A DNA stretch of 64,000 bases, taken from assembly GCA_900604495.1 (NCBI GenBank), contig UWOR01000001.1, forward strand, positions 124,001-188,000, read 5' to 3'. The notes under the pieces are model-generated. The model was not told where the DNA came from, searched no databases, and saw only the letters and a list, made by a program, of their open reading frames with translations. Each line of letters opens with the position of its first letter. Positions within the stretch are counted from its first letter, which is position 1. Shown one piece after another: positions 17,868-26,689 of the stretch. The translations under genes and the position numbers were made by a program. The DNA is from Desulfovibrio sp. Marseille-P6017. GTDB lineage: Bacteria > Bacillota_A > Clostridia > Peptostreptococcales > Peptostreptococcaceae.

Positions 17868-18395
17868 TTATATTAATTCTTTTGTTATTAACACTCCAAT
17901 TGAAGTTTTTGCATCTTCAATTTCATTTCTTTCTATCATATTATATACATCATTAATATCAAATTCTTTAACTTCTATAACTTCATCTTCATCGAAATTT
18001 GTATCTCCAGGTATAAGATTCTCTGCTAAAAAAATATATATTTTTTGGTTAGAAAATCCTGCAGATGTATAAAACTTATGAATTAATCTTATGTTTTCTG
18101 CACTATACCCTGTTTCTTCTTTTAATTCTCTAATAGCACATTCTTTAGGATTTTCACCTATTTCGATTTTACCTGCGGGAATTTCCCATAATTCTTTTTC
18201 TATAGCTTTTCTAAATTGTTTTACTAATATAACTTTTTTATCATTAGTTATAGCAACTATGCCTACAGCCCCATTATGTTCAACTATTTCTCTTTTTTGG
18301 TAACCTCTGTTCGGTACTTCTACAGTATCCACTCTTAAACTAATTGTTTTCCCCGTATATACCCTGTCACTACTAATAGTCTTTTCCTCTATCAT
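17868..18395 (-). CDS. nudF: ADP-ribose pyrophosphatase (Nudix)
   Basis: Hydrolyses ADP-ribose to AMP and ribose 5-phosphate. The Nudix box is complete: GKIEIGENPKECAIRELKEE, followed by TGYS. The upstream beta-sheet region GAVGIVAITNDKKVILVKQF and the AGF motif (TSAGFSNQ) are typical of the ADP-ribose class. 175 aa, normal. The start overlaps the end of the DUF3866 gene by 23 nt, and the order nudF-spoIIM is conserved in Bacillus. Confidence 0.9.
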   Translation of the reverse strand: MIEEKTISSDRVYTGKTISLRVDTVEVPNRGYQKREIVEHNGAVGIVAITNDKKVILVKQFRKAIEKELWEIPAGKIEIGENPKECAIRELKEETGYSAENIRLIHKFYTSAGFSNQKIYIFLAENLIPGDTNFDEDEVIEVKEFDINDVYNMIERNEIEDAKTSIGVLITKELI

Positions 18396-19464
18396 AACAA
18401 ACCTCCATTAAGTAATATGCTGCTGTACTTGCAGCTTGGAAGAACTCCTTATCCTGATCATAATTTCTTCCCATACTTCTTACTTTTAGATTAAAGAACT
18501 CTAGATCCTCCTTAGTTCTATCGTTATTGATATATACTATGTTGTGCTTACTATCTAATTTATTACTCTTTATTTGCTCCTTAATTCTATCTAGGCTATC
18601 ATCACTATATTTAGTTATAGGTATATTCACCTTCACATTTACAATGTCGTCTAAAACTGTAATGCTATGATGAGATATTCCTTTGTGTCTCTCTCTTTTG
18701 TCGGCAAAACTAATTCTAGGAATTGCAATTGGATTTCCATTTAGTTTTTTAACAGCGTCCAAAATAGGACCTTGTTCTATACCAGTAAATCCGTACTTTG
18801 TTCCTGTTCCAGCTATCCCTGGTCCCATACTAACAAACACTGCATCTGCATTTAATACTTCTTTTGCAGTTATTAAAGCCGTATATATGTTTATACATTC
18901 ATAGTCACCACCAAATGCATTACCTATAGTTATTGTTGCATCAATTAATTTTTTATTTTTTAAAGACTCTACATTTTTACTTAAATATATAGGTAGTGCT
19001 GCTCCATCAGTCATTATATACACTAATTTTTTATTAGGATTATTTCTTTTAAAAGATGCTACAAATGGAGTTAACATACTATGTAAAGTTCCTACCACAA
19101 CAGGCATATTATCTAAGCTTTTAAAACCTTCTATTAAGTCATGATATTTACTTTCTTGTTCTTCTACTGAATCAACTTTTACTTGAAATGGTGTGTATCT
19201 CAATTTCATAATATGTCCACCTGGTGTAAAGCTTGATTCTATATTATTTAAGTTAGATATAACGAAGTGGTAACCACCTGTTCCTAAACTTAGTTCCACA
19301 GCAGTTGTATTTAATATAACTTCATCTCCTACATTAACTTCTCCACTCATTTTAGGATAATTATATGCTTTTTGGATATTTCCATTTATATTAACTCTTA
19401 TATCATCTATATTTTCACTTTTATCAATTATTTCTTCCACTATACCAATTCTTTTACTTATCAT
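18373..19464 (-). CDS. DUF3866 family protein
   Basis: A 363-aa cytoplasmic-looking protein of a family with no known function to my knowledge. The N-terminal beta-rich part (IGIVEEIIDKSENI, GDEVILNTTAVELSLGTGGY) is followed by an alpha/beta part with VFVSMGPGIAGTGTKYGFTG and AIPRISFADKRERHKGISHH. No membrane segment is seen. It is tightly packed between the MraY-like gene and nudF, with 4 nt on one side and an overlap on the other, so it is cotranscribed with the steA-type cluster. The family assignment comes from recognising the conserved blocks. Confidence 0.7.
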   Translation of the reverse strand: MISKRIGIVEEIIDKSENIDDIRVNINGNIQKAYNYPKMSGEVNVGDEVILNTTAVELSLGTGGYHFVISNLNNIESSFTPGGHIMKLRYTPFQVKVDSVEEQESKYHDLIEGFKSLDNMPVVVGTLHSMLTPFVASFKRNNPNKKLVYIMTDGAALPIYLSKNVESLKNKKLIDATITIGNAFGGDYECINIYTALITAKEVLNADAVFVSMGPGIAGTGTKYGFTGIEQGPILDAVKKLNGNPIAIPRISFADKRERHKGISHHSITVLDDIVNVKVNIPITKYSDDSLDRIKEQIKSNKLDSKHNIVYINNDRTKEDLEFFNLKVRSMGRNYDQDKEFFQAASTAAYYLMEVCYDRGKDY

Positions 19465-19468
19465 AAGA

Positions 19469-20293
19469 TTACCTTCCTAACTTATCTATAAAGTTTAAAA
19501 TTTTATTATTCTCTATTATTTTAGTTAATGAGTATTTTTCAGTTAATAAATGTATTAAAATTAAAAATACTAACCAGATAATCCTAATATTAAAAGAATA
19601 TCCAAATACCATTAGTATACCTATAGATATTCCAAGCACATTTGATCCTGTATCTCCCATCATAGCCTTCGCTTTTAAATCAAAATTAAAGTAAGCTAAT
19701 ACGTTAGGAAGTATAAGTAATGGTAAAACCTTTATATATCCTGTAAGTGTTACAAATATTGATATTATAATTACTAAGTATACTTTTATAGCTCTTCCTG
19801 GTCTTAAATCCAATAAATTCATTAAATTTGTTGATAAAGCTATTATTAGAGTATTTATAATTATATTTGGTATACTCTTAGAAATAGATAATGATATTAA
19901 AATACCTATAAATCCACCAAATACAGCTTTAAATCCTCCAGTTGTTAGATTTCCTTTAAAAAGACTTTTGAAATGTCCTTTTAATCCACTAACATCTCTA
20001 TTCCCTATAATGTCATCTAATATACCTGCAAAGAACATTGATATCATTCCAAATATAAATACGAATACATATAATAAATTTCTAGGATCTTTAGTAAAAT
20101 AAATTAGTATTATACTATTTATAATAATCATTGGTAAAAATACAATACCCATACTTACAGGTATCATATCTTTTTTATAATTTGGTCTAACAACATTGCT
20201 ATTTATAAGTAAGTTTTTAAATAAAGGAATAATAGCATATGTACCTATTAAACCTACTAAAAACAATACTATATAAAGTATATAATTATTCAA
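19469..20293 (-). CDS. MraY/WecA-like polyprenyl-phosphate sugar-phosphate transferase
   Basis: Integral membrane protein of 274 aa, about nine helices, of glycosyltransferase family 4. Mg-binding acidic motif GILDDIIGN, then NLMNLLDLRPGRA and the loop MMGDTGSNVLG, which mirrors GDTGS in MraY. Such enzymes move a sugar phosphate from a UDP-sugar to undecaprenyl phosphate. It is shorter than MraY (about 320 aa) and divergent, so the substrate is unknown; mraY itself is expected elsewhere. The TTG start at 20293 overlaps the region just after the GT2 gene, with GGAGG upstream. The context suggests a dedicated lipid-linked sugar pathway with the adjacent GT2. Confidence 0.72.
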   Translation of the reverse strand: MNNYILYIVLFLVGLIGTYAIIPLFKNLLINSNVVRPNYKKDMIPVSMGIVFLPMIIINSIILIYFTKDPRNLLYVFVFIFGMISMFFAGILDDIIGNRDVSGLKGHFKSLFKGNLTTGGFKAVFGGFIGILISLSISKSIPNIIINTLIIALSTNLMNLLDLRPGRAIKVYLVIIISIFVTLTGYIKVLPLLILPNVLAYFNFDLKAKAMMGDTGSNVLGISIGILMVFGYSFNIRIIWLVFLILIHLLTEKYSLTKIIENNKILNFIDKLGR

Positions 20294-20299
20294 AATTAA

Positions 20300-20992
20300 C
20301 TACCTCCATTCTTTCTTTTTCTGCTTTAGAACTTTCTTTATGTGGTAGTATTGCTTTCCTCTATGAATAAACCCTTTTAAATTTCTTCCAGTTTCATTGT
20401 GAGTCATATTAACTAATACTTCTTTTATCTTATATCCATATTTTAATATATCTATGGTCATACCAACTTCAACACCATAACCAAATGGTATCTCATTAAA
20501 TTTTTCTAAAACTTCTTTTTTAAATAACCTTTGCCCTGATAAAGTTGCGTCTAATTCTACACCTGTCATTTCAAATACAGAATCTTTTGCTAAGCCCTTT
20601 ACAAATCCTAATCCACCTTTTTTCTTTGCAGGTGGGAATTTCGCTATTACTACATCAGCTTCATCATTTAATATAGGGTCTATAAGTTTTTTTACATCAC
20701 TTGCTGAGCTACCTAAATCTGCATCTAAAAATCCTATAATATCTGCATTCTTCATGGCTATTTTAAGACCATAGTTTAATGCATATCCTTTACCTTTATT
20801 TTTATCTAATTTTAATACTACAATTTTTTCACTGTTAACTTCTGATGCTACTTTTGTAGTATTATCGCTTGATCCATCATCTACAACTACTATTTCATTT
20901 ATTTCTTTTATATTCTTTATAGCTTCTAATGTATTTTTTATTCTAGATTCTTCATTATAAGCAGGTACTATTATACTTATGTAAGGATTCAT
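20300..20992 (-). CDS. family 2 glycosyltransferase
   Basis: GT-A fold transferase of 230 aa. N-terminal IIVPAYNEESRIKNTLEAI and VVVDDGSSDNTT, then the nucleotide-sugar motif GFLDADLGSSASDV, with a DxD-like DAD. No membrane helix, so it resembles dolichyl-phosphate-mannose-synthase-type cytoplasmic enzymes. It lies 7 nt before the MraY-like gene and 16 nt after the steB-like gene. The sugar donor and acceptor are unknown; a lipid-linked product is inferred from the neighbour. Confidence 0.8.
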   Translation of the reverse strand: MNPYISIIVPAYNEESRIKNTLEAIKNIKEINEIVVVDDGSSDNTTKVASEVNSEKIVVLKLDKNKGKGYALNYGLKIAMKNADIIGFLDADLGSSASDVKKLIDPILNDEADVVIAKFPPAKKKGGLGFVKGLAKDSVFEMTGVELDATLSGQRLFKKEVLEKFNEIPFGYGVEVGMTIDILKYGYKIKEVLVNMTHNETGRNLKGFIHRGKQYYHIKKVLKQKKKEWR

Positions 20993-21007
20993 AGTTATCT
21001 CTCCTTC

Positions 21008-21880
21008 TTATTTCTTATATGGTATTAAACTTGTAGCCGTATCAGATACTCCAAAATCGCCTACAACATTTCCATCCTTTAGAACTAACACTAATGCTAG
21101 TTGACCACTACCTTGATTTATATTATCTATTGTAGTAACTTTATTATCTGAATATAATTTTATATTAGATGTTTTAGTATCTAAACTTTCTACTGCAACT
21201 AAATTTTTCTTTTCTTCTCTTAATTTTTCTATTAATAATTTGTCTATTGATTCAAATTGAGCTTCATTATCTTTGGCATTTCCATCAGAACTTAATACTA
21301 CTGATGTATATGCACTATAATTATCTTCTAGTTTATTTAAATCTAAAACTTTTAATTCTTGTAAATATTCTAATGTTTCTTTTGAATTATCATCTTTTAA
21401 GCAATCAGAAATATAAGCTATTAATTCTTCTGTACTATTAATTTCTGTACCAAGCTTAGTTGATATTTCTTTTAAAGTCGTTTTATCTGTTATATTACTA
21501 TTTAAATTTATATTAAATACTATATTTCCATTTGCTTTACCTATACAATTTTCTATATATTCGTTATTTATATTATTATTTATAGATATTATACCTATAT
21601 TTTGATCCGTTAGTTCTTCTGATATTAGTTTGTCTGAATTATTATTAATATAATTTACTAATTCATCATATTCTGCATTTGTATCTTTTAATAGTGCCTC
21701 TAATTCATTATTATTTTTTCTTAAATCTTCAAATTTAGCATCTAAATCATCTATTATTTGAGCTTGTTGTTTACTTAATTCTTGATCATAATTTAAATTA
21801 AAACCTACTAATATACCTATTCCTAGTGATATGAATATAGCACCTATTGTTACTATATAATACTTCATATTTATATGCAT
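21008..21880 (-). CDS. SteB-like (MctB / 'copper transporter' family) membrane-anchored coiled-coil protein
   Basis: 290 aa. One N-terminal helix (IVTIGAIFISLGIGILVGF) is followed by a coiled coil (about residues 33-75) and an alpha/beta extracellular domain ending LVLVLKDGNVVGDFGV. This matches the family annotated in databases as copper transporter (MctB), whose corynebacterial member SteB works with SteA in cell-wall remodelling at division. The adjacent steA-like gene supports that reading over metal transport; no metal-binding Cys or Met cluster is seen. Start ATG at 21880, with AGGAGG 6 nt before it. Confidence 0.72.
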   Translation of the reverse strand: MHINMKYYIVTIGAIFISLGIGILVGFNLNYDQELSKQQAQIIDDLDAKFEDLRKNNNELEALLKDTNAEYDELVNYINNNSDKLISEELTDQNIGIISINNNINNEYIENCIGKANGNIVFNINLNSNITDKTTLKEISTKLGTEINSTEELIAYISDCLKDDNSKETLEYLQELKVLDLNKLEDNYSAYTSVVLSSDGNAKDNEAQFESIDKLLIEKLREEKKNLVAVESLDTKTSNIKLYSDNKVTTIDNINQGSGQLALVLVLKDGNVVGDFGVSDTATSLIPYKK

Positions 21881-21896
21881 CTTAATCCTCCTAAAC

Positions 21897-23018
21897 CTAC
21901 ATTTGTAGTAATAACCTAAACTTTAGCTGCATTAAATGTACAAATTGTTTCACACTCGGTGAAAAAGATGCAACTATTAATATTGGAAATAAAGCTGTTA
22001 ATATTAATGCAAATATATACTTTAGCTTTAATCTGCTTCTATACAATAAGTTAACACCCTTTGCATCAATAAGTTTTGATCCTATTTTTAATCTTACTAA
22101 AAAAGTACTAGCCATACCTTTTCTACCTTTTTCAAGGAAGTCTATCATATTTGAATGAGTTCCTACAGCTACTATAAGTTCTGCCTTATATTCATATGCT
22201 GTAAGCATAGCTATATCTTCACTTGTACCTGGAGCTGGGAAAACTATAGCATCTAATCCTAAGTCCTGAACTCTTTTTAGTCCTGGTGCTCTACCATCAG
22301 TATATGCATGTACAACTATTTCTTTTGCTTTTTTTAAGGCTTCATCTGTTACACTATCCATGTCTCCAACAATAACATCTGGAGTGTATCCAAATTCAAG
22401 TAAAGCATCAGCTCCACCATCTACTCCTACAAGTATTGGTTTCATTTCTTCTATATAAGATATTATTGCACTTAAATCTTCTTTATAGTCTTGACCTCTT
22501 ACAACAATAAGGACATGTTTATTTTTGTAGTCAGTCTTTACTTTCGGAATTTCTACTTCTCCTAAAATAAATCCTTTTTCTTTTTTTGCATAATCGATTG
22601 TATTATCTATAAACTTATCTAATTCAACTCCTAAGTTTTCATATGCTAATTTTATTTTTTGTGAAACAGCTTTTTTATCTAAAAGTTCACCACTTCCTAC
22701 AAGTTTTCCATCCTTATAAATTTGCCCATCTATAACTTCTATAACCTGACCTTCTTCTAGTTCATTAAATAACTCTTCACCTATATTATCAACTATCAGT
22801 ATGTTTTTTTCAGTTAATATTCCTGGCCCTTTATTAGGGTACCTACCACTTATAGATGGTGCTGCATTTATAACTAGCTTAATTTTTCCTTCTACTAAAG
22901 AGTTGGCAGCAACTTCATCGATATCCATGTGATTTATTACTGCAATTTCTCCTCCGGTAAGTCTTTTCGCAAGCCTTTTAGTCTTTCTATCTACCTTAAT
23001 AGGGGCTTCGACTCTCAT
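21897..23018 (-). CDS. SteA-like putative cytokinetic ring protein
   Basis: 373 aa. The central domain resembles thiamine pyrophosphokinase: GVDGGADALLEFGYTPDVI then VGDMDSV, comparable to the ThiN gene at 61804. A C-terminal membrane helix lies at about residues 335-358 (FALILTALFPILIVA) with a short tail. In Actinobacteria SteA and SteB form a membrane complex affecting peptidoglycan hydrolysis at the septum. Clostridial members are uncharacterised as far as I know. It leads the cluster steA-steB-GT2-MraY-like-DUF3866-nudF, with an extended -10 promoter upstream. Confidence 0.75.
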   Translation of the reverse strand: MRVEAPIKVDRKTKRLAKRLTGGEIAVINHMDIDEVAANSLVEGKIKLVINAAPSISGRYPNKGPGILTEKNILIVDNIGEELFNELEEGQVIEVIDGQIYKDGKLVGSGELLDKKAVSQKIKLAYENLGVELDKFIDNTIDYAKKEKGFILGEVEIPKVKTDYKNKHVLIVVRGQDYKEDLSAIISYIEEMKPILVGVDGGADALLEFGYTPDVIVGDMDSVTDEALKKAKEIVVHAYTDGRAPGLKRVQDLGLDAIVFPAPGTSEDIAMLTAYEYKAELIVAVGTHSNMIDFLEKGRKGMASTFLVRLKIGSKLIDAKGVNLLYRSRLKLKYIFALILTALFPILIVASFSPSVKQFVHLMQLKFRLLLQM

Positions 23019-23053
23019 ATTTTAACCTCCGATATCTTTTAAAATCAAATTAC

Positions 23054-23062
23054 ATTATAGCA
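23054..23062 (-). promoter_or_regulatory. extended -10 promoter for the steA-like operon
   Basis: TGCTATAAT on the minus strand, 36 nt before the steA-like ATG. The TG extension plus a perfect TATAAT supports SigA-type recognition. No good -35 hexamer is visible 17 nt upstream. Confidence 0.5.
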
Positions 23063-23195
23063 TTATTTATCAATAAAAGAAATATTTTAACATTTTTTTA
23101 TACACTAGCTAAAATTCGTACATTTTTATATACTCATTTATTAAATTTTACATTTATCATTTTTATATTCAATACCTTAATATTTCATATACAGA

Positions 23196-23448
23196 TTAAA
23201 CTAAATTTATAAGAATTTCTTTTTCATTTAATTTTGGATTTGACATAACTTTAGATAATAATATATTTAATTTCTCACCTATTTCTTTGCCTCTATATCC
23301 AATATTTTCTAAATCCCTTCCGTTAATATTTAAATCTTTTAACTTATAACACTCTTTATTTTGTTCTATTTTTATAACTCTATTTATAATATTATCTAAT
23401 ATAAAATTTTTTTCTTTTATATTAGAATTGCTCTTAGTATTATATAAG
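23196..23448 (-). pseudogene. out-of-frame C-terminal end of cca
   Basis: Directly after the cca stop, another minus-strand frame reads NNLYNTKSNSNIKEKNFILD and later GRDLENIGYRGKEIGEKLN, ending at 23196. This GRDL..GY.G..IG..L block is the conserved C-terminal element of CCA-adding enzymes. Adding one A to the AAAA run at about 23450-23456 restores one frame from 24447 to 23196. I read it as the lost 3' end of cca, about 83 codons. Confidence 0.75.
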
Positions 23449-24447
23449 TTATTTTATAAAATACCTTTTTAATTCTAAAGCTTTAAGTAAAAGCTTTGGA
23501 CCAACTTTATTTAAAATTAATTTTATATTTACAGAATCTATGTTATCATATTCCATTAACATATAATTAACCATATTTCCACATTCATCTTTAAATTTGT
23601 TAGAATAAATTAATGTATTAATTATGCTTCTTGAAGGAACTTTATTTTGCTTAATTATATATTCTAACATTGCCATTCTTTCTACTAAATTATTTGGACA
23701 AAACTTTAATAAATTTAAGCTAGATTCAAACTCTTTATATCCATTTTCACTAATGTATGAATAAATTCCTATTGATTTAAATATACCAGTTTTATATAAA
23801 AGAATTATATTTTGAGGATTATCACTTAAAACCATCTTAGAAAATTCCTCTGTAATTCTTTCCTTACTTATCTTTTTTATAATATCAGCATTTTTATATA
23901 TGCTCTTTAATGTTTTTTCTTCTATTGTAAAGTTTAATTTGCTACTAAATCTTATAGCTCTTATTAATCTTAATCCATCCTCATTAAATCTTTCATCTGG
24001 ATTTCCCACTGTTTGTACTACTTTTCTTCTTAAGTCTTTTATTCCATCAAATTTATCTATTATTCCTACTTTATCATTATATGCTATTGCATTTATAGTA
24101 AAATCTCTTCTTTTTAAATCCTCATAAATATTTGTAGTAAATTCTACATCTTTAGGCTTTCTATTATTTTCATACTCACCTTCAATTCTATAAGTAGTTA
24201 TTTCATATATTTCCTTATCTATTATAACTCCTACAGTACCATGCTTTATACCATTATCTATAATTTTAAAATCTTTAAAGATATTGATTATATCTTTTGG
24301 CTGGGCATTGGTAGTTATATCATAATCATTAGGCTTTATTCCAAGTATACTATCTCTTACACATCCCCCTACTATAAATGCTTCATATCCATTTTCATAC
24401 ATCTTATCTATTATAAATTTAACTTTTTGGGGTAAATAAATTTCCAT
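23449..24447 (-). CDS. cca: CCA-adding tRNA nucleotidyltransferase, frameshifted before its C-terminus
   Basis: Adds or repairs the 3' CCA of tRNA. Nucleotidyltransferase head with FIVGGCVRDSILG and the metal site NDYDITTNA, the RRDFTINAIAYND motif, then NEDGLRLIRAIRFSSKL and the neck. The reading frame stops after 332 aa at KRYFIK, but the conserved tail follows in another frame. This indicates a one-base loss in an A run (sequencing error, or a real mutation that truncates the tail domain). The catalytic domains are intact. The protein is normally around 400 aa or more. It lies upstream of the steA cluster and downstream of spo0A. Confidence 0.85.
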   Translation of the reverse strand: MEIYLPQKVKFIIDKMYENGYEAFIVGGCVRDSILGIKPNDYDITTNAQPKDIINIFKDFKIIDNGIKHGTVGVIIDKEIYEITTYRIEGEYENNRKPKDVEFTTNIYEDLKRRDFTINAIAYNDKVGIIDKFDGIKDLRRKVVQTVGNPDERFNEDGLRLIRAIRFSSKLNFTIEEKTLKSIYKNADIIKKISKERITEEFSKMVLSDNPQNIILLYKTGIFKSIGIYSYISENGYKEFESSLNLLKFCPNNLVERMAMLEYIIKQNKVPSRSIINTLIYSNKFKDECGNMVNYMLMEYDNIDSVNIKLILNKVGPKLLLKALELKRYFIK

Positions 24448-24542
24448 TTTATATCTCCTTGATTTTCATTTAATGTTATTAATTATATGGAATATTTAAA
24501 TATTTTACTAACACTTCTACACTTATTTTATGCTTTATACTA

Positions 24543-24575
24543 AAAAATAAGCCTTCTTTTATGAGAAGGCTTATT
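24543..24575 (-). terminator. spo0A terminator
   Basis: AAATAAGCCTTC pairs with GAAGGCTTATTT, with a T-rich tail on the minus strand just after the spo0A stop. Confidence 0.85.
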
Positions 24576-24593
24576 TAGTCTAAATATATAAAA

Positions 24594-25406
24594 TTATTTT
24601 ACCATACTATGTTCTAATCTTAATTTATCAGCAATCATAGCTATAAATTCTGAGTTTGTTGGTTTTCCTTTTGTATTATGTACAGTATAACCAAATAATT
24701 GATTTATTGTGTCTACCTTACCTCTGCTCCATGCAACTTCTATTGCATGTCTTATAGCTCTTTCTACTCTACTTGGTGTAGTATTAAACTTCTTAGCTAT
24801 ACTTGGGTATAATTCTTTTGTTACTGCTCCTAAAAGTTCAACATTGTCTATTACCATTTTTATAGCTTCTCTTAAATATAAATATCCTTTTATATGAGCT
24901 GGTACACCTATTTCATGTATTATATTAGTTATCTCTGTTTCTATGTTCCCAGAATTTTTAACAAAATCACTTCTAGTCATTTGTATATCGCTATTAACTC
25001 TAGATTTAGGCTCTATATGAGCAGTCTTATTAGATACTAACTCTCTTATTCTATTTATAAATATTACAAAGTCAAAAGGTTTTACTATATAGTAATCAGC
25101 ACCTAAATTTATAGCACTTTGAGTTATCTTATCTTGACCAACTGCAGATAGAACTATTATTTTTGGCATTTTTGGTATGTCCATTGCATTTAATTTTTCT
25201 ATAACTCCTAATCCATCTAAATGTGGCATTATTACATCTAGTACTAATAAATCTGGTTGTGTTCTCTTAACTAAGTCTAATGCTTCAATTCCATCCTTAG
25301 CAATCCCTAAGATTTCTATATCATCTTCATTTGATAGATATTCCTTTAAAACTTGACAAAAGTCTTTATTATCATCAGCTAAAACTATTTTTATTTTTTC
25401 GTTCAC
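24594..25406 (-). CDS. spo0A: sporulation master response regulator Spo0A
   Basis: Receiver domain (about residues 1-125): acidic pair VLADDNK, phosphorylated Asp in [13 protein letters not shown], signalling residues [10 protein letters not shown], and Lys in YIVKPFD. A linker leads to the Spo0A-specific DNA-binding domain, whose recognition helix is in [18 protein letters not shown]. Controls entry into sporulation by binding 0A boxes. I chose the GTG at 25406, with GGGGGG 7 nt upstream; the upstream ATG at 25421 is fused to that site. It has its own SigH-type promoter and terminator, and lies downstream of spoIVB, as is common in sporeformers. Confidence 0.96.
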   Translation of the reverse strand: MNEKIKIVLADDNKDFCQVLKEYLSNEDDIEILGIAKDGIEALDLVKRTQPDLLVLDVIMPHLDGLGVIEKLNAMDIPKMPKIIVLSAVGQDKITQSAINLGADYYIVKPFDFVIFINRIRELVSNKTAHIEPKSRVNSDIQMTRSDFVKNSGNIETEITNIIHEIGVPAHIKGYLYLREAIKMVIDNVELLGAVTKELYPSIAKKFNTTPSRVERAIRHAIEVAWSRGKVDTINQLFGYTVHNTKGKPTNSEFIAMIADKLRLEHSMVK

Positions 25407-25472
25407 TAAAATTCCCCCCATTAATAAAACATTCTCTTTTACCTACAGAAAATCTATTTTTATTCTAAAATA

Positions 25473-25502
25473 TAATTCGACATAGTAAAATTATAATCCT
25501 TC
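25473..25502 (-). promoter_or_regulatory. SigH-type promoter of spo0A
   Basis: On the minus strand GAAGGATTA, a match to the SigH -35 RNAGGAWWW, lies 12 nt before GTCGAATTA, a full match to the SigH -10 RNNGAATWW. It sits about 67 nt before the spo0A GTG. Confidence 0.8.
25476..25482 (-). promoter_or_regulatory. 0A box overlapping the spo0A -10 element
   Basis: TGTCGAA on the minus strand equals the 0A-box consensus and shares bases with the SigH -10. Bound Spo0A would compete with polymerase, suggesting autorepression. The overlap of motifs means it could be coincidence. Confidence 0.5.
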
Positions 25503-25531
25503 ATAATAATTTAAATTTTCTCTTCTATTTT

Positions 25532-26563
25532 TCATTGTATCATTTCACTTATAAAAATGCCATATCCTTTTTTCGGATTATTCTTAAAAACATGAGTTAT
25601 ACTGCCTATAAGTTTATTATTTTGTATTATTGGAACTCCACTCATACCTTGAACTATACCACCTGTATAATTAATCAAGTCTTTATCAGTAACCTTTATC
25701 ACCATATCTCTATCTAAGCTATTATTAGATATTATTTTTTCTATTACTATATCATATGTTCTTATATTTCTATTTTCATCTTCGAAAAGAATTACAGCAT
25801 CTCCAATTTTTACATCTTCTTCTTTTCCTAGTTCTATTATATTACTATTCACCTTTGCCTTTCCTAATAAATTTCCATAAATTCCAAAATTAGAGTTATT
25901 ATTAAATTCACCAATTGCTTGACTTAAATCAAATTCTGCATTTATTTTACCAACTGTCTGTAAATTTCCCTTTATAATATCTAAATTATTCGCATTATAC
26001 AAATATCCTTCTTTTATTTTTAAAAGTTTATTCGTATCTACATCTGTAATAGCATGACCTATTGCAAAAAAAGTATCACTACTTGGATCATAAAAGGTCA
26101 TAGTACCTATGCCTGAAACCTTATCTCTAACCCATAATCCTAATCTATATGTATTATCTTCATATTTAACTTTAATATTTTCTTCCTTATATTCATTATT
26201 TCTTATAAATCCTACTTTTATTTCATCAGCCTTTAAATTATTAAGTATATTAGATACATCGCGACTATTATCAATATTTTCACCATTTATTTTATTTATA
26301 ATATCTCCAATCTTAAGCCCTCCTATATACTCAATATCATCTTCTTCGTATCCTATAACTAAAACTCCATCTGTACTTGCTCTAATACCAACAACATTAC
26401 CTAATGGATATACGTATTTTTTATCAATATCACTGTTTAGAGCATTTATAGTTTCTATACTTAAATTCTCACTATTCGTACTAAAATACATTAAGATGCC
26501 TATAATAAAAAACATAAATAGAGTACGACATATAAACTTAATATTTTTTTTCACATCTAACAT
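25532..26563 (-). CDS. spoIVB: SpoIVB serine peptidase
   Basis: Forespore-secreted S55-family peptidase that signals from forespore to mother cell across the intermembrane space. N-terminal signal/anchor helix (about residues 7-27), a PDZ domain (GLKIGDIINKINGENI) and the peptidase domain. The catalytic His lies in FAIGHAITDVDT and the Ser in GIVQGMSGVPI. Length about 343 aa. In Bacillus it triggers pro-SigK cleavage; here SigK has no pro-sequence, so its target must differ, for instance SpoIIQ. ATG at 26563 follows AGGAG; a longer frame from 26626 would include that site. Confidence 0.93.
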   Translation of the reverse strand: MLDVKKNIKFICRTLFMFFIIGILMYFSTNSENLSIETINALNSDIDKKYVYPLGNVVGIRASTDGVLVIGYEEDDIEYIGGLKIGDIINKINGENIDNSRDVSNILNNLKADEIKVGFIRNNEYKEENIKVKYEDNTYRLGLWVRDKVSGIGTMTFYDPSSDTFFAIGHAITDVDTNKLLKIKEGYLYNANNLDIIKGNLQTVGKINAEFDLSQAIGEFNNNSNFGIYGNLLGKAKVNSNIIELGKEEDVKIGDAVILFEDENRNIRTYDIVIEKIISNNSLDRDMVIKVTDKDLINYTGGIVQGMSGVPIIQNNKLIGSITHVFKNNPKKGYGIFISEMIQ

Positions 26564-26654
26564 TTGTATTCTCCTAAATTTTCTATTTATGTTTTTATAG
26601 TTCCTTAATTGTAAATTTTTATGCAAATACTGATTATTTTATAACTTAAATTAT

Positions 26655-26689
26655 AAAAAATAAGGAGTATCTAATACTCCTTATTTTTT
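26655..26689 (-). terminator. recN terminator
   Basis: AAAAAATAAGGAGTA pairs with TACTCCTTATTTTTT, a strong stem with a T run, overlapping the last codons of recN. It isolates spoIVB from recN readthrough. Confidence 0.9.

Noticed and set aside
21008..21880. Copper transporter
   Set aside because: One membrane helix, a coiled coil and no metal-binding residue cluster; the neighbour is steA-like.
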